A DNA stretch of 64,000 bases from Gammaproteobacteria bacterium (lineage in GTDB: Bacteria; Pseudomonadota; Gammaproteobacteria; Poriferisulfidales; Poriferisulfidaceae). Position 1 is the first letter of the stretch. Every line of letters starts with the position of its first letter. The notes beneath the pieces are model-generated. The model did no database searches, was not told where the DNA came from, and was given only the letters and a program-made list of their open reading frames with translations. Below are positions 1-7,868 of this stretch, one piece after another. The stretch spans positions 73,299-137,298 of the forward strand of contig JAPPLD010000006.1 of the NCBI GenBank assembly GCA_028819565.1. The letters run 5' to 3'. Position numbers and translations under genes: made by a program.

Positions 1-1
1 G

Positions 2-556
2 CACCTGCCGGTTCAAAGCGGTTCGGATCGGGTGCTGGCAGCAATGAAGCGCGGCTACACGGCACTGGAATACAAATCCATTATCCGAAAGCTCAAGGCC
101 GCACGTCCGGAGGTGTCCATTTCTTCTGACTTCATCGTCGGGTTTCCCGGAGAGACCGAAGAAGACTTTGACCGTACCTGTCGCTTGGCGGAAGAGGTCG
201 GGTTCGATCAGAGCTTCAGCTTCCTCTACAGCCCGCGCCCCGGCACGCCGGCCGCGGAACTGGACAATGACACGCCGCTGGAAGAAAGAAAGGTCCGGCT
301 GGCGCGGCTCCAGAAGCAACTGGAGGCACAGGGAGCCGAAATCGCAAAGACCTGCCTCAATACGGTTCAGCAAGTTCTGGTGGAAGGCCCTTCGCGCCGC
401 GACCCGACGGAGTTGGCGGGGCGGGCCTCGGATAATCGCGTGATCAACTTCAAGGGTCCTGAAGACCTGATTGGAACGTTTCAACCGGTCCGTGTAACTG
501 AGATGCGGGCTCATTCGCTGCGTGGAGACTGGGCGTCCGACGCCCCACAGAATTGA
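2..556 (+). CDS. miaB: MiaB, tRNA-2-methylthio-N6-dimethylallyladenosine synthase, 3' part
   Basis: Radical-SAM methylthiotransferase that adds the 2-methylthio group to i6A37 of tRNAs reading UNN codons. Only the last 184 residues are in the window; the frame is open to the left edge. The visible part starts with [20 protein letters not shown], the characteristic end of the radical-SAM barrel, followed by [14 protein letters not shown] and the [14 protein letters not shown] segment. The last ~65 residues form the TRAM domain ([11 protein letters not shown], then [11 protein letters not shown]). The N-terminal cluster-binding cysteines lie outside the window. It overlaps the next gene by 4 bases, as in the usual miaB-ybeZ-ybeY-ybeX-lnt arrangement. 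Confidence 0.95.
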   Translation, partial: HLPVQSGSDRVLAAMKRGYTALEYKSIIRKLKAARPEVSISSDFIVGFPGETEEDFDRTCRLAEEVGFDQSFSFLYSPRPGTPAAELDNDTPLEERKVRLARLQKQLEAQGAEIAKTCLNTVQQVLVEGPSRRDPTELAGRASDNRVINFKGPEDLIGTFQPVRVTEMRAHSLRGDWASDAPQN

Positions 557-1503
557 GCGCCCAGGCCAGTACCCTGAAATTACTTCTGCAGCCCGCAGAC
601 AACCCGCGCTTGACCAGCCTTTGCGGCCCGCTCAACGCACACCTGCATCAACTGGAGGCACGATTCGACGTCGAAATTCAGCACCGTGGCCATGATTTCC
701 AGTTGCTTGGCGAGGAAGCATCCGTGGCGGCGGCGGCCGGTGCGTTACAGGCTCTATACCGCCAGACGGAACATGCGGAACTTTCGGAGGACAGTGTCAA
801 CCGGTTCCTGCTGACCTCCGGGCATGATGAGGAAGCGGCGTCGGGACAGGTGAAGGATCTGATACTTCGCCATTCGCGCCTGCGCGCTTATGGAGAGAAC
901 CAGGAGAATTATTTGGCGGCCTTACAGGATCACGACTTGGTTTTTGGCGTAGGGCCCGCAGGCACCGGCAAGACCTACCTGGCGATTGCCCAGGCGATCT
1001 ACGCATTGGAACAGGATCTCGTCCAGAAAGTCGTCTTGGTGCGCCCGGTACTGGAAACCGGGGAGCGGCTGGGATTTCTACCCGGTGACCTGACGCAGAA
1101 AATCGATCCCTATTTGCGGCCGATGTATGACGCGCTGGACGAACTGATGGGGCATGACCGAGTGATGCGGCGGATGGAAAGCAATGTCATCGAGATTGCA
1201 CCTCTGGCATACATGCGTGGGCGGACTCTAAAAGATGCATTCGTGATTCTGGACGAGGCACAGAATGCTTCACGTGGACAGATGAAGATGTTTCTGACTC
1301 GACTCGGCTTTGGTTCGCGAACCGTGGTAACTGGTGACTTGACCCAGACCGACCTGCCGTCAGGCGACTGTTCGGGGTTGGAGGAGGCCTTGGAGCTCCT
1401 CGGCGGAATGCCGGGCATTGCGTGTGTGCATTTCACGGAGCATGATGTCGTACGGCATCCGTTGGTGCGGCAGGTCATCAAGGCTTACTCCCGGAAAAAT
1501 TGA
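553..1503 (+). CDS. ybeZ: PhoH-like ATPase (YbeZ)
   Basis: PhoH-family P-loop ATPase that in gammaproteobacteria works with the endoribonuclease YbeY. The Walker A loop [11 protein letters not shown] lies near residue 133 and the Walker B-like VILDEAQN near residue 229; [11 protein letters not shown] follows, as in the family. The N-terminal ~110 residues fit the short KH-like region of YbeZ. The start is taken as the TTG at 553, which overlaps the miaB stop (TTGA); no alternative start fits the family length (316 residues) as well. It is followed by ybeY one base after the stop, so the two are probably translated from one message. Confidence 0.95.
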   Translation: MSAQASTLKLLLQPADNPRLTSLCGPLNAHLHQLEARFDVEIQHRGHDFQLLGEEASVAAAAGALQALYRQTEHAELSEDSVNRFLLTSGHDEEAASGQVKDLILRHSRLRAYGENQENYLAALQDHDLVFGVGPAGTGKTYLAIAQAIYALEQDLVQKVVLVRPVLETGERLGFLPGDLTQKIDPYLRPMYDALDELMGHDRVMRRMESNVIEIAPLAYMRGRTLKDAFVILDEAQNASRGQMKMFLTRLGFGSRTVVTGDLTQTDLPSGDCSGLEEALELLGGMPGIACVHFTEHDVVRHPLVRQVIKAYSRKN

Positions 1504-1504
1504 T

Positions 1505-1951
1505 ATGGCCATTCAGGCAGAAGTCCAGCGCGCCCTTTCTTCCTCCGGGGTGCCTTCGGCCGAACGGTTTCAATGCTGGGCGAAGGCCATCGATCACCCG
1601 ACAGAGGTTTCGGCATGCATCCGGGTCGTCGACGAGGCGGAGATGGAACAACTCAACGAGCGTTATCGCGGGAAATCAGGCGCGACCAATGTTTTGGCCT
1701 TCGAGGCGGATCAGGCTGAACGTGAACAGGGTTGTCTGGGTGATGTGGTTATTTGCGCTCCGGAAGTGTTCCGGGAAGCGCGTCAGTATGGACATGCGCC
1801 GGAAGCCAGATTTGCGCACATGACGATCCATGGACTGCTGCATCTTCTGGGTTACGGCCATGATGATGCCGGGACGGCGGCCCGCATGGAGGGGATGGAA
1901 CGCGCCGCAATGGAACGGCTAGGTTATTCGAACCCTTACGAACTGGGATGA
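1505..1951 (+). CDS. ybeY: YbeY endoribonuclease / rRNA maturation factor
   Basis: Single-strand-specific zinc endoribonuclease needed for 16S rRNA 3'-end maturation and ribosome quality control. The signature HGLLHLLGYGHDD near the C-terminus supplies the three metal-binding histidines of the family. The ATG at 1505 gives 148 residues, the normal family length; the open frame continues upstream inside ybeZ, but that part has no YbeY character. The stop overlaps the start of ybeX by 4 bases (ATGA). Confidence 0.95.
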   Translation: MAIQAEVQRALSSSGVPSAERFQCWAKAIDHPTEVSACIRVVDEAEMEQLNERYRGKSGATNVLAFEADQAEREQGCLGDVVICAPEVFREARQYGHAPEARFAHMTIHGLLHLLGYGHDDAGTAARMEGMERAAMERLGYSNPYELG

Positions 1952-2796
1952 ACCTCAAATTTTGGCAGAACCTAGACTCACGCACCCGGCGTTGGGTGTG
2001 GCGAAGGGTTTGGATGCAGCCGAAGACTCAGGACGAAGCGCGGACCTTGATCCGGGAACTCCATTGGAGGGATCTGTTAAGCGAAAGTCTGCGAAATATG
2101 CTTGAGGGAGCCTTCAATATTTCACGATTGCGGGCGTCGGACATCATGATTCCACGTTCGGAGATGAAAGTGATCCAGATTGATGCTTCGCGTGAGGACG
2201 TGATTGAAAGCGTGATCCAGCATGGTCACTCCCGCTACCCGGTGATTGACGACGATCGCGGCGTGGTCGAAGGAATCCTATTGGCTAAAGATGTGCTAAC
2301 CCGGGTAGGGGCTTCGGAGAATCGAGACTTCTCGATCAAGGACATGATGCTGCCACCACACACACTTCCGGAGAGCAAACGGCTCAGTTCGTTGCTGAGG
2401 GATTTTCAGCACAAACGCAGCCACATGGGCATTGTGATCAATGAATACGGGGAGGCGTCGGGCCTGGTGACGATCGAGGATGTCCTAGAGGAGATTGTCG
2501 GTGAAATCGAGGATGAGCACGACCGGGAAATGGAATCGCCGTCGATCCGCGTTGTTGGAGAGGGACACCACGAAGTAAATGCAACCGTGCCGATCGCGGA
2601 CTTTAACCGACACTTCAAATCTTCATTGGATCCGGCGGGACAGGAAACCATCGGAGGGCTTGTGCTGAAGAAGATTGGTTACCTTCCTGCAATTGAGGAA
2701 CAGGTCGAGATCGAAAGATTCGTATTTACAGTGATGAGAGTCTCGGATCGGAGAATCCGTCTGCTAGACGTGTCGCGGGCACCATCCGGGAGATGA
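1948..2796 (+). CDS. ybeX: CorC/YbeX, CBS-domain protein
   Basis: CorC/HlyC-family cytoplasmic protein with two CBS domains (about residues 65-185) and a C-terminal CorC_HlyC domain (about 200-275). The segment MIPRSEMKVI opens the first CBS domain and HKRSHMGIVINEYGEASGLVTIEDVLEEIVGEI is the second, both typical. It lacks the N-terminal membrane DUF21 domain of larger paralogues, so it is the short YbeX form linked in the literature to Mg2+/Co2+ homeostasis and ribosome metabolism. It overlaps ybeY by 4 bases and lies one base before lnt. Confidence 0.93.
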   Translation: MNLKFWQNLDSRTRRWVWRRVWMQPKTQDEARTLIRELHWRDLLSESLRNMLEGAFNISRLRASDIMIPRSEMKVIQIDASREDVIESVIQHGHSRYPVIDDDRGVVEGILLAKDVLTRVGASENRDFSIKDMMLPPHTLPESKRLSSLLRDFQHKRSHMGIVINEYGEASGLVTIEDVLEEIVGEIEDEHDREMESPSIRVVGEGHHEVNATVPIADFNRHFKSSLDPAGQETIGGLVLKKIGYLPAIEEQVEIERFVFTVMRVSDRRIRLLDVSRAPSGR

Positions 2797-2797
2797 C

Positions 2798-4330
2798 GTG
2801 AACGTGTCTGGTCCGCTTAGGTTTTGGCGCGGACTTGGCAGGTTGCCGTGGGGTCATGCCAGTGCCTTGACTGGCGGCATTGTCGCTTCATTCGGATTCG
2901 CCCCATACGCTTTTCGTCCGGCACTCTGGGTCGGATTGATCCTTTTCTTCTGCACGCTTCATTCAGGCACGGTGGCGACGGCCATGAAACGGGGCGGACT
3001 GTTTGGCCTGGGGTATTTCGGTTTCGGAGTCTACTGGGTCTACTACAGTCTCTACCACTACGGCAGCACGCCGCTATGGTTGTCTCTCGCGCTTTCTGCT
3101 CTTTTGGTGATTTATCTGTCCCTGTACCCGATGCTGGCGGCAGGGTTGGTCGCACGCTTGTTGCCGAAGGGCGCAAGACGCCTGACTGGAATGGCCGTGT
3201 TGTTGGCGGGGGTGGAATGGCTGCGCGGGACACTGCTCACCGGATTCCCATGGGCTCTGATTGGGCAGGGCAGTTTGGACAGCCCCTGGGCGGGCTATCT
3301 GCCGTTGCTGGGCGTGTATGGAACCGGGTTGATGCTTCTGCTGGCGGCAGGATGGATGGCGGCATGGCTTCGGCGGCCATTTTCCATGCGGGCGGTTTGG
3401 CTGGGCGCCGCATTACTGATTGTAGGGAGTGGCGAGGCCCTTCGGCACATTTCCTGGAGTACGCCATCTGGCGAATCCATTGAAGTCGCCCTGATTCAGC
3501 CTAATCTGAGCCAAGACGCACGCTGGCGCCTGAAAAACCGGGGCTTGATCAAGGATACTTACTGGGAAATGACACAGCAGGTAGCTGGAACCCCGCTAAT
3601 CATCTGGCCCGAAGCTGCCATTCCGCAGTATTACAGCCAAGTGGAAGATTTTTACGAGAACCTGAAAGCGGAAGTTTTGGATGACGACACAACCTTAATC
3701 GCGGGCGTGTTCTATCGCAAGGAAGATCAATCCGGGCCGTACAACGGGCTGATGAATCACAAAACCGGCCAACGCTACGGGAAACGCCGGTTGGTTCCTT
3801 TTGGGGAGTACTCCCCGCTGGACGATTGGCTGGGCCCGCTGTATGAGCAGATTCACTTTAGGATGCGGGCTCTGGAGCCTTCCGATGACCGCCCCTTGCT
3901 TCAGGTTCGGAGCAGCCCGGTCGGCGTGACGATCTGCTATGAATCGGTCTACCCGTCGATCACCCGTTTGGCTTTTCCAGAAGCGGCCTATCTGGTGAAC
4001 GTGAGCAATGACGCATGGTTTGGGGAAAGCCGAGCACCGTGGCAGCATCTGGAATCCAGTCGCTTGCGTGCGGCGGAAACCGCCCGGGAACTCCTCCGGG
4101 TCGCGAGTACAGGCGTGACTGCGATCATTGACGCAGATGGGACCATCCGCGCTTCTGCCCCTCAATTCGCGACCGCGATCTTGGAAGGTGAAGTGCAGCC
4201 CCGGAAAGGGGTGACACCGTATGTCCAGTTCGGGGAGTGGGCGTTTGTCCTTCTTTTTCTATTGACTCTTATGTTTTGTTTCTATCGACGCGAAATATCA
4301 AGACATTTAACATTCTCAAGGAAACTCTGA
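2798..4330 (+). CDS. lnt: apolipoprotein N-acyltransferase Lnt
   Basis: Inner-membrane enzyme that transfers an acyl chain from phospholipid to the N-terminal cysteine of lipoproteins, the last step before Lol sorting. The first ~210 residues contain several hydrophobic segments; the rest is a periplasmic nitrilase-like domain. The catalytic Glu-Lys-Cys triad is visible as E272 in WPEAAIP, K329 in GKRRLVPFGEY and C380 in TICYESVYP. A final hydrophobic segment (FVLLFLLTLMFCFY) ends the protein. It starts at GTG 2798, one base after the ybeX stop, and its 510 residues match the family. It is the last gene of this plus-strand operon. Confidence 0.95.
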   Translation: MNVSGPLRFWRGLGRLPWGHASALTGGIVASFGFAPYAFRPALWVGLILFFCTLHSGTVATAMKRGGLFGLGYFGFGVYWVYYSLYHYGSTPLWLSLALSALLVIYLSLYPMLAAGLVARLLPKGARRLTGMAVLLAGVEWLRGTLLTGFPWALIGQGSLDSPWAGYLPLLGVYGTGLMLLLAAGWMAAWLRRPFSMRAVWLGAALLIVGSGEALRHISWSTPSGESIEVALIQPNLSQDARWRLKNRGLIKDTYWEMTQQVAGTPLIIWPEAAIPQYYSQVEDFYENLKAEVLDDDTTLIAGVFYRKEDQSGPYNGLMNHKTGQRYGKRRLVPFGEYSPLDDWLGPLYEQIHFRMRALEPSDDRPLLQVRSSPVGVTICYESVYPSITRLAFPEAAYLVNVSNDAWFGESRAPWQHLESSRLRAAETARELLRVASTGVTAIIDADGTIRASAPQFATAILEGEVQPRKGVTPYVQFGEWAFVLLFLLTLMFCFYRREISRHLTFSRKL

Positions 4331-4357
4331 CGCAGCCGGACTGTCTAGCAGGATAAC

Positions 4358-5104
4358 TTACAGGGCGCGGCCATGAGCTAGTGCTAGGCGTGGGCTATCA
4401 GCCAGTGGCAAATCCGGCAATTCGACTTTGGGTTCGCGTAATGATTCCAGCAGTCTCAGGGTTGTTTCCAGGCAGACCGGCTCGGTTCTGGCAGACCGGC
4501 GACACAAAGCACCCCGGAAGCCCAGGTAGTCCGGGCGAGCGGGCAAGAAATACCGCGCGGATTCAGCACTCAGCCGGCCAGCTAGGCCACACAACAACCC
4601 GGTTTCTTTGGTGGCCTGCGTCCAACCCTTTACTTGGGACAAATCCATATGCTGATCCAGCGGCCCGGAATGCTTGTCGGCAGTGTCCAGCATCAGTCCG
4701 GTAAATCCTGCTGTGTGGGCCGGTTCGATCCATTGCATCGGATCGATTTCGGGATTGTCTGCGAACAGCACCGCGACAGCTTGAGTCGGAGCCGTGATAG
4801 CGGTCCGTAGTTCGGGCAATAAGGATTGCTGCGATGCGCAAGAGAATCCGACCTTGACGAAATCAACGCCTTCCAGGGACAGTTGATGAGCCTTGTCTAC
4901 TATGTTTTTGTCGTTTGCAGAGCCGGCGGCGGCGCTCACATGGCGCCGACCTTCGACTTGGTTGACGACTTGACGGACTACCGCAGGGTCTGCTGCGCCC
5001 AATGCACCGCGTTCAGGATCTTTCAGGTCTAGGATTGCGATCGAGGTCCGGAGAAGCAGTTCCGCTTCCTGAGGGTTACGCACACTTCCAAGAATACGGG
5101 TCAT
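4358..5104 (-). CDS. mfnB: (5-formylfuran-3-yl)methyl phosphate synthase-like protein (UPF0264/DUF556, MfnB family)
   Basis: Matches the MfnB/DUF556 family: SIAILDLKDPERGALGA near the N-terminus and GVDFVKVG in the middle carry the lysines expected in this barrel-type enzyme, which builds the furan of methanofuran from glyceraldehyde-3-phosphate. In bacteria the family occurs in methylotrophs that use tetrahydromethanopterin/methylofuran-linked formaldehyde oxidation. ATG 5104 is preferred because it overlaps the upstream stop (ATGA) and gives the family-like start MTRILGSVRN; a longer open frame reaches 5161. It is the third gene of a minus-strand block with a DUF447 protein and a dihydropteroate-synthase-like protein. 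Family assignment is firm; function here is inferred from context. Confidence 0.82.
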   Translation of the reverse strand: MTRILGSVRNPQEAELLLRTSIAILDLKDPERGALGAADPAVVRQVVNQVEGRRHVSAAAGSANDKNIVDKAHQLSLEGVDFVKVGFSCASQQSLLPELRTAITAPTQAVAVLFADNPEIDPMQWIEPAHTAGFTGLMLDTADKHSGPLDQHMDLSQVKGWTQATKETGLLCGLAGRLSAESARYFLPARPDYLGFRGALCRRSARTEPVCLETTLRLLESLREPKVELPDLPLADSPRLALAHGRAL

Positions 5105-5676
5105 GACGCGGCCTCTTTGAGTGCGAAGTGTTCGTGGACTCGTTCCATGAGCCAGTTCCATGCTTCCAATTCAATCTCCCCTGCAGTTTTCTCGATTGCG
5201 ATTTCAAGATATTCGATTTCGCCACGTATTTTCTCATCCGGCAACCGGCTCAGGCGGCTGACTAAGATTGCAAGTTCAATGACGGCCGCCTGCGCCCGGT
5301 TATAGCCTTGGAAAGGAGCATGGGCCGTCTCATGCACGATCTTGCAGGTGAAAGTGGGACGCACCGGGTCGTCATCGAAGTCTTCCACTTCCACTTCCGC
5401 ATGTGACAGACAGTTCGCCAATCGTTGGCAGGGAACGATCTCGGCACTGGTCAAGGGCCAATCATGACGCCCGGTCAAGCATCCAGCGTAGACGCGGATA
5501 TCGTCTGGACGATTTACAACTGCACAGCCCTCACGCTGGAGATTCTCCAAGGTCTGTGAAGGCCGGAATGGCTTAAGCAATAACTTCCGATCCGCACAGT
5601 GTACGCCCATGGGCGCGATGTGCGTCTGATCGTCGGCACCGCGGGTTGTCACGATGCTCTCCAGGATTTTTGGCAT
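5101..5676 (-). CDS. DUF447 domain-containing protein (flavin-reductase-like split barrel)
   Basis: 191 residues resembling DUF447 proteins: IVTTRGADDQTHIAPMGV near the start looks like a flavin-binding split barrel, followed by a conserved segment with RPTFTCKIVHE and a C-terminal helical part (YNRAQAAVIELAILVSRL). In methylotrophs and methanogens this family is found in C1-cofactor (tetrahydromethanopterin/methanofuran) gene sets; its reaction is not known to me. Its start shares one base with the stop of the upstream gene (TGATG) and its stop overlaps mfnB by 4 bases, so the three genes should be translated together. Confidence 0.75.
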   Translation of the reverse strand: MPKILESIVTTRGADDQTHIAPMGVHCADRKLLLKPFRPSQTLENLQREGCAVVNRPDDIRVYAGCLTGRHDWPLTSAEIVPCQRLANCLSHAEVEVEDFDDDPVRPTFTCKIVHETAHAPFQGYNRAQAAVIELAILVSRLSRLPDEKIRGEIEYLEIAIEKTAGEIELEAWNWLMERVHEHFALKEAAS

Positions 5677-7091
5677 CAGGAATCCTTCCTATGTTTGATC
5701 GCGTCTTTATGTTTTTGACGGGTAGGGCCGACTTCCCTGAAAGCCGACAGGTCCTTGGGAGAGGCCGTCACTGCACATCCCCACAGGAAATCTTCGTCCT
5801 GTTCGTAACGTTTGCCAAGCTGCCATGCAATCTGAGCCCGTGTCAGTTCAATGCCCAAATAGAACAAGTGGCCGGGATCGTCGTCCAGGTCCAGATCCGG
5901 ATAGAAGTCGAGCGGATCCGTATGAATCAACTCACCGTCCCGATTGTACAGGTGAACGCCATCTTCGGTAACTTGGATTCGGAAATTGGGGTCTTTCACC
6001 TGGGCAGCAAAGTTGGCGATTTCCTCCGGACTGTAAGGGAATGGATGCCGCTCGTGCAGCATCATCAACTGGTCGTCGATACCCTTTGGGGGAATTCCAT
6101 GAGCTGCTGCGGCCCGCATGATTCTTCGGGCGCGGTCCGCTTCGCGCAATGAAGTCCGGCAGTGTTCGCTGACCTGAGTGGTTAGTGTGTATTGAATTTT
6201 CAGCTCGGAGATCAGGCCGAACAGGAGAGCATTCATCCCAGCCGTATCCGCATGGGTCAGCTCGGTCAGGTTGCCGATGCCCATCATCATCTGAATATCT
6301 GGATAGCGACGGCGAAGTTCGACATACCGGGCGATAGAGTCAGCGCAACCGAAATGGATGGGATCCAGAATCGGATCGGCGATAAACGGTTGGTCTTTCT
6401 CCAAACAGCGTTCAATGCAGGCGTACAGGGACTCAAGGTCCGTGTTGCTGTCGCCAATCAGGATAGGGATGGATTCGACTTCGTTGGCAACCCACAGACT
6501 GTCCGACTTCAGGCTCAGGAGAAAGTCTGCCCCGGCTTGTCCCCCGGTGAGCAGGTCCTGTGTTTCGAGCGAGTCGACGCTCACGACGAAATCTTCCTGC
6601 TTGAGCATTTGCACGGTTTCGGCCAGATGCGGGAATTCCACTCCCGGCAGGCAGCCGACATCGATGATGTCGGCGCCGTCTTTCTGGTAACGGCGGGCCT
6701 CGGCTAGGATTTCGTCCAGACCGAGATTTGGCGCCTCAGTGATTTCGGCGAAGATCCGGACATCGTAGCGGGTTAGATCTTCCGCCATTGCGGCCCGGCC
6801 GAAATAGGTTGGAAGATCCTTGAGTTCATCGGGACCCCGTTCGATCGGCACCCCAAATTGTGCTTCCAGTGGTTCCAGATTCCCGCGCACTCGGCCGGGA
6901 AGCAGGATGCGGTCGATGTCTGGGGGGAGTTCAAGCCGTTTCTGAATCAACTTGGGGGTCATCAGCGCGGCAACGCTCGCGCCGACTTGGCGAATTTCGT
7001 AGTCGAAGTCCGTCGGCTGCATGGATTCCAGCACGCGATGCAGGCTCCGCTCGGCAAGCTTCCCAGTCAAAAACAGGATTTTTTCGGTCAT
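5676..7091 (-). CDS. dihydropteroate synthase-like protein of the C1-cofactor (H4MPT) type
   Basis: About 470 residues. The N-terminus MTEKILFLTGKLAERSLHRVL is characteristic of the dihydropteroate-synthase-related proteins that accompany methanopterin-dependent formaldehyde oxidation. The DHPS-like barrel follows, with GADIIDVGCLPG and FVVSVDSLE. It is longer than FolP (about 280 residues) because of extra N- and C-terminal regions. ATG 7091 is chosen because the family starts here; the frame continues to an ATG at 7121 without a good ribosome-binding site at either position. It is the first gene of the three-gene block, divergent from higBA. Pathway role is inferred from the family and neighbours. 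Confidence 0.78.
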   Translation of the reverse strand: MTEKILFLTGKLAERSLHRVLESMQPTDFDYEIRQVGASVAALMTPKLIQKRLELPPDIDRILLPGRVRGNLEPLEAQFGVPIERGPDELKDLPTYFGRAAMAEDLTRYDVRIFAEITEAPNLGLDEILAEARRYQKDGADIIDVGCLPGVEFPHLAETVQMLKQEDFVVSVDSLETQDLLTGGQAGADFLLSLKSDSLWVANEVESIPILIGDSNTDLESLYACIERCLEKDQPFIADPILDPIHFGCADSIARYVELRRRYPDIQMMMGIGNLTELTHADTAGMNALLFGLISELKIQYTLTTQVSEHCRTSLREADRARRIMRAAAAHGIPPKGIDDQLMMLHERHPFPYSPEEIANFAAQVKDPNFRIQVTEDGVHLYNRDGELIHTDPLDFYPDLDLDDDPGHLFYLGIELTRAQIAWQLGKRYEQDEDFLWGCAVTASPKDLSAFREVGPTRQKHKDAIKHRKDS

Positions 7092-7141
7092 GGATGTGAG
7101 CCTAAATCTCAATTTTAGCAAGGGATTTGTTTGTATTTGGC

Positions 7142-7170
7142 TTGACTATTGTCAATTGACACCATACAAT
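7142..7170 (+). promoter_or_regulatory. higBA promoter with embedded palindromic operator
   Basis: A -35 box TTGACT (7142-7147) and a -10 box TACAAT (7165-7170) are separated by 17 bases. The spacer contains the perfect 12-base palindrome TGTCAATTGACA (7150-7161). The higB start is seven bases after the -10 box, so the message would be almost leaderless. A palindrome between the boxes is what is expected for autorepression by the helix-turn-helix antitoxin HigA. It may also affect the divergent cofactor operon. Confidence 0.65.
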
Positions 7171-7176
7171 AAGTAA

Positions 7177-7455
7177 ATGATCAAGACATTTCGGCATCGT
7201 GGCTTGAAAGAGATTTATGAACAGGGGCATTCTTCGAAAGTGGCACAAAGTCATGTGGCGAAACTTATGCGAATCTTGACCGCATTGGATCAAAGTGGCA
7301 ATCCCGAAGGGATGGATATCCCAGGCTTTCGGTTGCACTGGCTCAAAGGTCGCATGAAAGGTCGTTACTCGGTCTCTGTCTCGGCCAACTGGCGAGTGAT
7401 ATTTCGATTCGAGGAAGGACATGCCTTGGATGTGGACTATCTTGATTACCATTAG
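7177..7455 (+). CDS. higB: HigB-type toxin (RelE superfamily)
   Basis: 92 residues with the HigB pattern: MIKTFRHRGLKEIYEQG at the start, LPGF-like DIPGFRLHWLKG in the middle, and the C-terminal block GRYSVSVSANWRVIFRFEEGHALDVDYLDYH found in ribosome-dependent mRNA interferases of the HigB/YgiU type. The toxin gene precedes the antitoxin by 11 bases, the reversed order typical of hig modules. Transcription would start from the promoter directly upstream. It is probably intact, since no interruption or missing terminal block is seen. Confidence 0.93.
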   Translation: MIKTFRHRGLKEIYEQGHSSKVAQSHVAKLMRILTALDQSGNPEGMDIPGFRLHWLKGRMKGRYSVSVSANWRVIFRFEEGHALDVDYLDYH

Positions 7456-7466
7456 GAGGTATTGAA

Positions 7467-7754
7467 ATGGCAATGAAAAATCCTGTGCATCCCGGTGTCA
7501 TCGTGCGGGAAGAGTGTTTGAAGCCGCTGGGCCTGTCGGTGACCGAGGGTGCCAGTCGGCTGGGGGTTGGGCGCCAGACGCTTTCCAATCTGGTCAACGA
7601 AAAAGCATCCATTTCCATTGAGATGGCTTACCGTCTATCGAAAGCGTTCGGCTCGACTCCTGAAACGTGGCTCGGCATGCAGTTGGCTTTTGATCTCGCC
7701 CAGTCGCGCGATTTGGAGCACAAAATAAACATCGAACGAGTCGTAGCTGCTTAG
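7467..7754 (+). CDS. higA: HigA-type antitoxin, helix-turn-helix
   Basis: 95 residues, XRE-family HigA: MKNPVHPGVIVREECLKPLGLS, then the helix-turn-helix VTEGASRLGVGRQTLSNLVNEKASISIEMAYRLSKAFG and the signature STPETWLGMQLAFDLAQ. It neutralises HigB and presumably represses the operon through the palindrome in the promoter. A good ribosome-binding sequence (AGGAGGT) lies 5' of the ATG at 7467. Confidence 0.94.
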   Translation: MAMKNPVHPGVIVREECLKPLGLSVTEGASRLGVGRQTLSNLVNEKASISIEMAYRLSKAFGSTPETWLGMQLAFDLAQSRDLEHKINIERVVAA

Positions 7755-7868
7755 GCGGAGTACTGCCGCACGGGGTTTACCCGGAGGTCAGGAGCCAAGA
7801 TGTGGCGGGCACGGCTAGAAGCAGTCCTGTAAAATCCGACCTGCGGCTCACCCACCTAAATTTCTAGG

